A stretch of DNA of 11,609 nt. Source: Candidatus Woesearchaeota archaeon. GTDB taxonomy: Archaea > Nanobdellota > Nanobdellia > Woesearchaeales > ARS49. The stretch lies in contig JACQMZ010000122.1 of NCBI GenBank assembly GCA_016203345.1, positions 1 to 11,609 on the forward strand, in the 5' to 3' direction. The notes below the pieces were generated by a model, which was given only the letters and a program-made list of their open reading frames with translations, searched no databases and was not told the origin of the DNA. Below are positions 7,533-11,609 of this stretch, piece by piece. The translations under genes were made by a program, and so were the position numbers. Numbering within the stretch: position 1 is the stretch's first letter; each line of letters starts with the position of its first letter.

Positions 7533-7543
7533 GGTATATAAAT
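7533..7543 (+). promoter_or_regulatory. TATA box for the murJ-like gene
   Basis: GGTATATAAAT is a near-ideal archaeal TATA box centred about 27 nt upstream of the ATG at 7566, so the transcript is probably leaderless. Confidence 0.72.
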
Positions 7544-7565
7544 GTACGTTATGAAAATTTGATAC

Positions 7566-8867
7566 ATGAGTACGTACGGCATCATCGCGAAACACACTGC
7601 AAACATCACTATGGCGAATTTCGCTGGCACTATCCTCAGTCTCGCGTTCTCTATCATCTTTGCCAAACTGTTCGGCACAAGCGCAGAAGCAGACGCGTAC
7701 GTACTCGCCATGATCATCCCAAACGTCATGTACGGGCTGTCAAACGCGCTATTCCTCACGCCCCTGATCTACCACGGCACACAACTTGTTGCGAAAGGGG
7801 ATGGCCGCAAAGCCGCACAACTATCCTCAAACAGCTTGCTCTTGGCAGGAGCCATATTTGGCATCCTTGCGCTCTGCACCGCACTCATCACCCCCTTTGC
7901 GCTGCAAGGCATCGCTCCAGCGGCCACCACCGCACTTATAGTGATCATCTCAGCCACTGTAGTGGTGCAGGCGTTGCTCAGCGTCGTGAACGGCACACTC
8001 CACGTCCACTCCCATTTCCTTCTCGCACACAGCACGCGCATCCTCAGCACACTCGGAGCGCTCTCAGCAATCCTTATCTGGCCAAACATCCAAGCCGCGG
8101 CAGCAGGCTACCTCACCGGATGTATAACTGCACTCGTAATCGAAGCAACTGCGGCACGAAAATATTTCAGCACCCTGACAATAAATCCAGCCATACTCCG
8201 CGCAACACTGTACAATCTCACCCTGTACGGCACCCCCCTGATCATCAACTCACTCTTCTACTACCTTGGGCGCAACCTGCCCCTATTATTTGCCGCACGC
8301 CTTGGCGAAGGACAAGCCGCCCTGTTTTCCTATGCGAGCTCCATCTTCTTTGCCCTTCCCCCGCTGCTCTCCGAACCAGCAAGCACTGTTCTCTTTCCAC
8401 ACCTGACCAGGTTGCACACAACACGCGCAAACCTGAAACAACCAGTATGGATCAGCATTGCCGCGATTCTTGCCATACTCATCCCAACCACTGCCGTCCT
8501 TTACTTTGGCGCACCTGCGTTTATTCAACTCCTCTACCAACGCGGCGCATTCACTGCGAACGACACCATCGCAACAGCGCACGTGCTCTCCATTCTCAGC
8601 CTCGCTCTCCCAGCAGTCGGACTGCAAAGCTTCTTCATCTCGCTTTTCCTCGCGCACGGCAAACCATGGCTGACTGCGCTCACGCCCATCCTCCACATCC
8701 TACTCTTCACACTCTTCACCATCATCACTGCCCAAACAGCCACAAGCATCGCGGCCAGCCTCGCCGGAGCACACTGGATCGTGCTCATCGCAAGCTTAGT
8801 CGTGACAAGAAAACTTGTTGGAGATTCGCCTGTCAGAGACCAGTGGCGTGAAGCGGAGCTTCGCTGA
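7566..8867 (+). CDS. murJ: MurJ/MVF-family lipid-linked glycan flippase
   Basis: Polytopic membrane protein of the MOP superfamily that moves lipid-linked sugars across the membrane; in bacteria MurJ flips lipid II. The start matches the family: an early helix, then FAKLFGTSAEADAYVLAMIIPNVMYGLSNA, equivalent to the bacterial R/K-x-FG-x-S-x-E-A-D-A-F...IPN pattern. Further landmarks are LYQRGAFTANDT in the second half (MurJ: L-x-x-R-G-x-F) and about a dozen hydrophobic segments. At 433 aa it is shorter than typical bacterial MurJ (about 500 aa), so the last helices may be missing. In an archaeon without murein, and next to aglB, flipping of the glycan donor for N-glycosylation or another surface polymer is more likely. 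The substrate is inferred from context only. Confidence 0.88.
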   Translation: MSTYGIIAKHTANITMANFAGTILSLAFSIIFAKLFGTSAEADAYVLAMIIPNVMYGLSNALFLTPLIYHGTQLVAKGDGRKAAQLSSNSLLLAGAIFGILALCTALITPFALQGIAPAATTALIVIISATVVVQALLSVVNGTLHVHSHFLLAHSTRILSTLGALSAILIWPNIQAAAAGYLTGCITALVIEATAARKYFSTLTINPAILRATLYNLTLYGTPLIINSLFYYLGRNLPLLFAARLGEGQAALFSYASSIFFALPPLLSEPASTVLFPHLTRLHTTRANLKQPVWISIAAILAILIPTTAVLYFGAPAFIQLLYQRGAFTANDTIATAHVLSILSLALPAVGLQSFFISLFLAHGKPWLTALTPILHILLFTLFTIITAQTATSIAASLAGAHWIVLIASLVVTRKLVGDSPVRDQWREAELR

Positions 8868-9015
8868 AGTTATAGTAAAGTGCAGAAAGAGTTCCCTTGC
8901 CTTTGCGCGCTTTGTGATATGCGCGCTGTACATTCTCAAAAGAAAGAAGTTGGCAAAATAGGTTGGAGAATGTTTTCATAAGAAACGTCCCGAGCACCCT
9001 TTCAGACTGTCTATT
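8868..9015. other. Noncoding stretch between murJ and the template repeat
   Basis: No credible coding region. It contains a 6-bp hairpin, GCGCGC / GCGCGC with a 10-nt loop, at 8905-8926. In minus-strand orientation this is where a DGR reverse transcriptase gene would usually follow the template repeat, but there is only about 150 nt before the end of the opposing murJ gene, so no reverse transcriptase can fit. Confidence 0.6.
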
Positions 9016-9099
9016 CCGCGAGCACGGCCGTTGTTGTTGAAGTTGTCGTTGGAGTTGACGTTGTTGATGTTGTCGTCAAGACCAGCAGGCCGGAACTCA
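9016..9099 (-). repeat. DGR template repeat (TR)
   Basis: An 84-nt segment nearly identical to 9381-9464 in the neighbouring gene. On the minus strand, in the target gene's frame, it would read FRPAGL-DDNINNVNSNDNFNNN-GRARG, with nine AAC codons in the middle. The ends are identical to VR: 15 nt at 9016-9030 and 20 nt at 9077-9096. The core 9031-9076 differs from VR almost only at minus-strand adenines. With one 3-nt insertion and one 3-nt deletion allowed, all 13 substitutions are at adenines (nine A to G, four A to T) and none of the other aligned core positions change. The frame is closed by a stop about 7 codons before the repeat and another soon after it, so the segment is not itself a gene. 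It is probably transcribed as a template RNA. No reverse transcriptase is adjacent. Confidence 0.88.
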
Positions 9100-9316
9100 G
9101 TAGCCCTGCACACCTTTCAATTTCCACCACCACTTCAAACGTTCGCTCATTGAGGAGTTACCAGCTGTCGTGGTTGCATTTTATAGCAATGTCATTTCTG
9201 AACTCTTGCCTTGATGGCAGGATGTGTAGCCCAGTCCTGAGGGGTGGTCGAGCCGCAGGCTTTGCGGCATAACCCAACTCGGGACAAACAAGCCAAACAG
9301 AAGGAAGTATTAAAGA
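9100..9316. other. Noncoding spacer between TR and the target gene
   Basis: No coding region is seen. The spacer holds a strong interrupted stem-loop at 9234-9285, listed separately. In minus-strand orientation it would form the 5' leader of a template RNA or the 3' untranslated region of the target mRNA. Confidence 0.55.
9234..9285 (-). other. Long interrupted stem-loop between target gene and TR
   Basis: Reading the plus strand, GTCCTGAG (9234-9241) pairs with CTCGGGAC (9278-9285) with one T-G pair. GGGT (9242-9245) pairs with ACCC (9272-9275), and GCCGCA (9252-9257) pairs with TGCGGC (9263-9268) around GGCTT. That is about 18 pairs in 52 nt, with an AA bulge and one internal loop. It is not a tRNA. 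It could be a terminator or processing signal for the target gene, or part of the DGR template RNA. Strand is assigned from context only. Confidence 0.55.
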
Positions 9317-10087
9317 TTATCTGACCTGTTTTCTAACGACCTTTGTTTCTGGTGGAATTTTTTGCGCGACGTGGGCTTCCCCGCGAGCACGGCCGCCCCT
9401 GCTGCTGAAGTCGCCGGAGTAGACGCCGTCGACGTAGTCGACAAGACCAGCAGGCCGGAACACAACATACTTATCGAAATCAACCGCGCTTAGACCATTT
9501 CGAGTCAGTGACCAATCATAACCCACTGGTCTCTGTTGCTCACAGAGCCAAGCTGCATAGTCTTCCGCAACCGGCCCTACGACAGGTTTGAAATACCTGC
9601 CAAATCGCGAACCATTTTTTGATGCCCGCACGCTTAATTCAAGAGTATTTTCTTCAGGGACATCAAGAATCCGTCCATCTTTACACGCACGTTTAATGGC
9701 GGCGTTCACGCGTGGATCATCGCGAGATACTTGAAGCTCTTTAAACGGAATGCTTCTGTGAGCGTCGTAACCTTCCTGTGCAAAAGCGTAAACAAGGTTC
9801 ATATTACGATCTAAAATATCATCAAAAACACGAACAAGCTTGCGGTGCAAAACAGTGTAAATGACTCCAGTGCTTGTTTTCTGCCAGTCATTCGCATGAT
9901 CAGCACCATCTGCATGCACTCTCACAGCCATAGCAGTTCCAAGCCTTTGCAGAAAATACGACTCTCTCACAAACTCAATTGCGTCTGGCGTGTTCACCCA
10001 TTCTGGCGAGCTCGCAGTAAGATAAACATTTTCAAAGCCTCGAACTTGATTTCCCTTTTGATCAACAAGTTTTGTAACAAGCGGCAT
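9317..10087 (-). CDS. DGR variable (target) protein, 256 aa
   Basis: The protein carries a variable region at residues about 208-236 that matches an adjacent template repeat, so it is a diversity-generating retroelement target. Just before the variable part is FRPAG, like the (G)FRPA-type motif that precedes VR in many C-type-lectin-fold DGR targets. The variable stretch reads V-D-Y-V-D-G-V-Y-S-G-D-F-S-S-R-G, with Tyr, Asp, Gly and Ser where the template has Asn. Unusually, about 20 residues (EAHVAQKIPPETKVVRKQVR) follow the repeat. No signal peptide or membrane helix is visible, so the protein may be cytoplasmic or exported by another route. The N-terminal 200 residues are not recognised, and the ligand-binding fold is inferred, not seen. 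It has a Shine-Dalgarno motif GAGGT 6 nt before the ATG, unlike the leaderless neighbours. Confidence 0.85.
   Translation of the reverse strand: MPLVTKLVDQKGNQVRGFENVYLTASSPEWVNTPDAIEFVRESYFLQRLGTAMAVRVHADGADHANDWQKTSTGVIYTVLHRKLVRVFDDILDRNMNLVYAFAQEGYDAHRSIPFKELQVSRDDPRVNAAIKRACKDGRILDVPEENTLELSVRASKNGSRFGRYFKPVVGPVAEDYAAWLCEQQRPVGYDWSLTRNGLSAVDFDKYVVFRPAGLVDYVDGVYSGDFSSRGGRARGEAHVAQKIPPETKVVRKQVR
9365..9385 (-). other. Hairpin beside the VR end
   Basis: CGCG (9365-9368) and CGCG (9382-9385), plus GGG (9373-9375) and CCC (9379-9381), can pair around a CTT loop with an ACGT bulge. The sequence beyond the TR end does not have this. Known DGRs often carry a hairpin just downstream of VR but not of TR, so this is a candidate homing structure. 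It is short and could be chance. Confidence 0.35.
9381..9464 (-). repeat. DGR variable repeat (VR) inside the target gene
   Basis: Partner of the template repeat at 9016-9099. The GC-rich 15-nt end (9381-9395), identical in both copies, is the candidate initiation-of-mutagenic-homing site, and the opposite identical 20-nt end is 9442-9461. The variable core is 9396-9441. Codon changes from template to variable copy include AAC to TAC, GAC, GGC and AGC, and GAC to GTC and ATC to GTC. There are no stop codons. A one-codon deletion and a one-codon insertion cancel, so the copy stays in frame and equal in length. Confidence 0.88.
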
Positions 10088-10093
10088 AAGTGT

Positions 10094-10131
10094 ACCTCAA
10101 CCGCGCATAAAAGACAACTTCTTTTTAAATC
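10094..10131 (-). promoter_or_regulatory. Promoter and ribosome-binding site of the DGR target gene
   Basis: On the minus strand, ATTTAAAAAG (about 10121-10131) is a TATA-like box about 38 nt before the ATG, leaving a leader of roughly 12 nt that contains GAGGT (10094-10098), 6 nt from the start. The leadered layout differs from the leaderless genes around it. Confidence 0.55.
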
Positions 10132-10288
10132 TTTTGGCTTATTAACTACTGCCAAGTGGAACTTAAACATTTGAAAAAAACAGCAACTGAACATTTTGAA
10201 ATGATAGAACATCGCTCGCTTAACACCTGTGGCAATAAAAAATCCAACCGCAGCAAGCGGCGGGTATGAACCCAGTTCGAGCAATCAA

Positions 10289-10300
10289 GGTTTAAATACC
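10289..10300 (+). promoter_or_regulatory. TATA-like box for the DUF362 gene
   Basis: GGTTTAAATACC is centred about 26 nt upstream of the ATG at 10321, consistent with a leaderless transcript. The rest of the 10088-10290 intergenic DNA shows only a small CCGC/GCGG hairpin near 10249. Confidence 0.65.
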
Positions 10301-10320
10301 TCTGGACGTGGATCTCTCCG

Positions 10321-11391
10321 ATGACCTCAGTTGTAGCACACGTGCGCACCCATAGCGCCAAAACAAAGGAAGACATCCTCGCACTTGTCAAGCGCGTCAT
10401 GGAACTCGCCAACTGGGACAAGCACCTCACAGGCAAGAAAATATTCATCAAGCCAAACCTCCTCTCAGACCAGCTTGTTCCCGGACAGTGCACTTCGCCA
10501 TGGGTTGTTGAAGGAGTCATCCGGACAATACTGGACAAGAAACCAGACGCGAAACTCGTCATGGGCGACACAGACGTTGCCACTGCACGACAAGTCGAGC
10601 GCGCGGCCCGCGTCTGGGGAATACGCGACTTGTGCGACACGTACAACATTCCTTTTGTCAACCTCTCAAAGGACGATACAGTGCCTGTAGAAGTGAACGG
10701 CCACGTCTGCACGCACATCAGCATCCCGAAATCCATTCACGACAGCGACAGCATGATCACCCTGCCAGTGGCAAAAACCCACAACGTCACGGTCATGACA
10801 GGCGCTCTTAAAAACCAGTGGGGGTGCATCCCACGATTCAGACACCAGTACCATCCTGTCACGGAATGGGTTATTCCAGAAATCAACAAAGCAGTAAGTC
10901 CAGACTTTGTCCTCGCAGACGCCACCATCAGCATGGAACACGCAGGACCACGCGTCGGCATCCCAAAAGTAACCCACTCCTTGTTCGCATCAGCAGACCT
11001 TGTCGCCATGGACACTGCACTTGCGCGGTTCATGGGAATCAACCCGTACACTGTGAAGTACATAGCCAATGCGGAACGACTCGGGCTTGGCACCATGACA
11101 CACGCCTGCGTTGGAGATCCTGTCCCGCAGCACACGTTCAAACCGGCACGCCTGGAAAGCACACCAATCGTGTACCTTGAAATGCAGTTCCGCAAAATCC
11201 CAGGACTCAAATGGCTCCTGTTTGACACGCCGCTCTTCCACATTCCCGCATGGATAGCCGCGCACTACAACAGCCACTACTGGTATTACACCAAAGGAAG
11301 AACATACGCGCGAAACATCATCAAGAATCATCCTCTTTTCCGACAAGAATTTGAGGAGTTGATGGAAAGAGCACGGAAAGTACCTGGTTAG
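10321..11391 (+). CDS. DUF362 domain-containing protein
   Basis: The protein has the DUF362 layout: an N-terminal block ending in KKIFIKPNLLSDQ, a PDAKLVMGDTD segment, then the hallmark DSDSMITLPVAKTHNVTVMTGALKNQWGCIPR followed by a region ending in VLADATISMEHAGPRVG and LVAMDTALARFMG. The 356-aa length is normal for a stand-alone domain. No C-terminal ferredoxin-like CxxCxxCxxxC motif is seen, although some family members carry one. The biochemical role of DUF362 is not established. The gene has its own promoter and no close partner: the DGR target lies divergently upstream and palindromic repeats lie downstream. Cytoplasmic location is likely, as there is no signal peptide; a hydrophobic aromatic stretch near the C-terminus (WLLFDTPLFHIPAWIAAHY) could contact the membrane. 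Confidence 0.92.
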   Translation: MTSVVAHVRTHSAKTKEDILALVKRVMELANWDKHLTGKKIFIKPNLLSDQLVPGQCTSPWVVEGVIRTILDKKPDAKLVMGDTDVATARQVERAARVWGIRDLCDTYNIPFVNLSKDDTVPVEVNGHVCTHISIPKSIHDSDSMITLPVAKTHNVTVMTGALKNQWGCIPRFRHQYHPVTEWVIPEINKAVSPDFVLADATISMEHAGPRVGIPKVTHSLFASADLVAMDTALARFMGINPYTVKYIANAERLGLGTMTHACVGDPVPQHTFKPARLESTPIVYLEMQFRKIPGLKWLLFDTPLFHIPAWIAAHYNSHYWYYTKGRTYARNIIKNHPLFRQEFEELMERARKVPG

Positions 11392-11406
11392 CTTTCCTGT
11401 GAGTAC

Positions 11407-11453
11407 GAATTTTGCGAACTCCCTCGCTTGCGCTCGGTCGTTCAGCAAAATTC
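11407..11453. repeat. Dispersed palindromic element, copy D
   Basis: GAATTTTGC / GCAAAATTC (9 bp, perfect) encloses a 29-nt core that begins GAACTC and ends GCTCGGTCGTTCA, with inner GAAC / GTTC pairing. It begins 15 nt after the DUF362 stop. Confidence 0.75.
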
Positions 11454-11498
11454 ACAATATTTGTACGTGAATTACTACTGGAGCTTTGTGATGTGAAT

Positions 11499-11534
11499 TT
11501 CCCTGAGTGAGCGCCCAGAGCGCAAACTCGGGAA
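11499..11534. repeat. Dispersed palindromic element, copy E (inverted)
   Basis: TTCCC / GGGAA enclose TGAGTGAGCGCC...GAGCGCAAACTC, which on the reverse strand has the same core as copies A and C. It lies 45 nt from copy D in the opposite orientation. Confidence 0.65.
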
Positions 11535-11536
11535 CG

Positions 11537-11580
11537 TCAGAAATTTTCATTCGTTATATTCAATTAGTGAAAATTTCTGA
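11537..11580. repeat. Perfect 13-bp inverted repeat
   Basis: TCAGAAATTTTCA pairs exactly with TGAAAATTTCTGA across an 18-nt AT-rich spacer. It directly follows copy E but lacks the GC-rich core, so it may be a different element or the edge of a larger one cut off by the window end. Confidence 0.65.
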
Positions 11581-11609
11581 GCGTCTCAAAAACCACCATG
11601 ATGGTGTCC

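Noticed and set aside
7559..8851. 430-aa open frame on the plus strand, offset from murJ
   Set aside because: It is rich in His, Arg, Pro and Ser with no domain pattern, and overlaps the clear murJ frame, which has membrane helices, a TATA box and family motifs.
9016..9099. TR as a decayed duplicate (pseudogene) of the target gene's 3' end
   Set aside because: Decay would hit all bases. The differences are confined to adenines, the duplicated part ends sharply at the variable core plus short flanks, and the copy is unusually rich in AAC codons.
9230..9290. Possible tRNA or other known RNA gene
   Set aside because: There is a strong stem-loop, but no cloverleaf, no T-loop GTTCRA motif in the right place and no acceptor stem.
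10249..10290. tRNA-like 3' end (GTTCGAGC) before the DUF362 promoter
   Set aside because: The flanking stems do not form a five-pair T-arm and no other tRNA arm is found on either strand.
676..11534. CRISPR array from the repeated palindromes
   Set aside because: The copies are kilobases apart, vary in arm sequence and length, and have no regular spacers or cas genes.

Overview
The window looks archaeal. It carries an AglB/STT3-type oligosaccharyltransferase and a diphthamide-synthesis (Dph2-like) protein. At least six genes have an AT-rich TATA-like box centred 26-28 nt upstream of the start codon, the spacing expected of leaderless archaeal mRNAs. Small genes, tight packing, a shortened Dph2 and bacterial-type glycan genes (RmlB, a MurJ-like flippase) suggest a DPANN archaeon such as a Woesearchaeota/Pacearchaeota relative. 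That placement is inference.

Layout. 1-0.7 kb: the 3' end of an S49 (SppA-type) peptidase gene, coupled by an ATGA overlap to an unrecognised 140-aa gene. 0.8-2.25 kb, minus strand: a small basic hypothetical protein, a DUF192 putative lipoprotein, and a Dph2-like protein that lacks the N-terminal third of the family. 2.4-3.3 kb: a plus-strand hypothetical gene converges on a minus-strand peroxiredoxin (Bcp), which is followed by a 44-aa hydrophobic ORF coupled to it by a GTGA overlap. 3.4-8.9 kb: an envelope-glycan block with rmlB (dTDP-glucose 4,6-dehydratase), aglB (oligosaccharyltransferase) and a divergent MurJ/MVF-family flippase. Together these could build, flip and transfer a lipid-linked glycan. 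10.3-11.4 kb: a DUF362 protein.

The most striking region is 9.0-10.1 kb. A 256-aa minus-strand gene ends in an 84-nt segment (VR, 9381-9464) that has a near-copy in noncoding DNA 282 nt past the gene's stop (TR, 9016-9099). In the best alignment every substitution falls at an adenine of the TR coding strand (13 of 13), with one 3-nt insertion and one 3-nt deletion. The TR is packed with AAC codons, and the pair is bounded by identical 15-nt and 20-nt ends. This is the signature of a diversity-generating retroelement (DGR) target gene with its template repeat. No reverse transcriptase or Avd accessory gene is visible, so the cassette is either served in trans or orphaned. An approximately 18-bp interrupted stem-loop lies between the target gene and the TR.

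A second feature running across the window is a family of at least five short intergenic palindromes (near 0.70, 2.31, 4.48, 11.43 and 11.52 kb). They share an inner core but have different, self-complementary outer stems, which points to a dispersed hairpin element conserved for structure.
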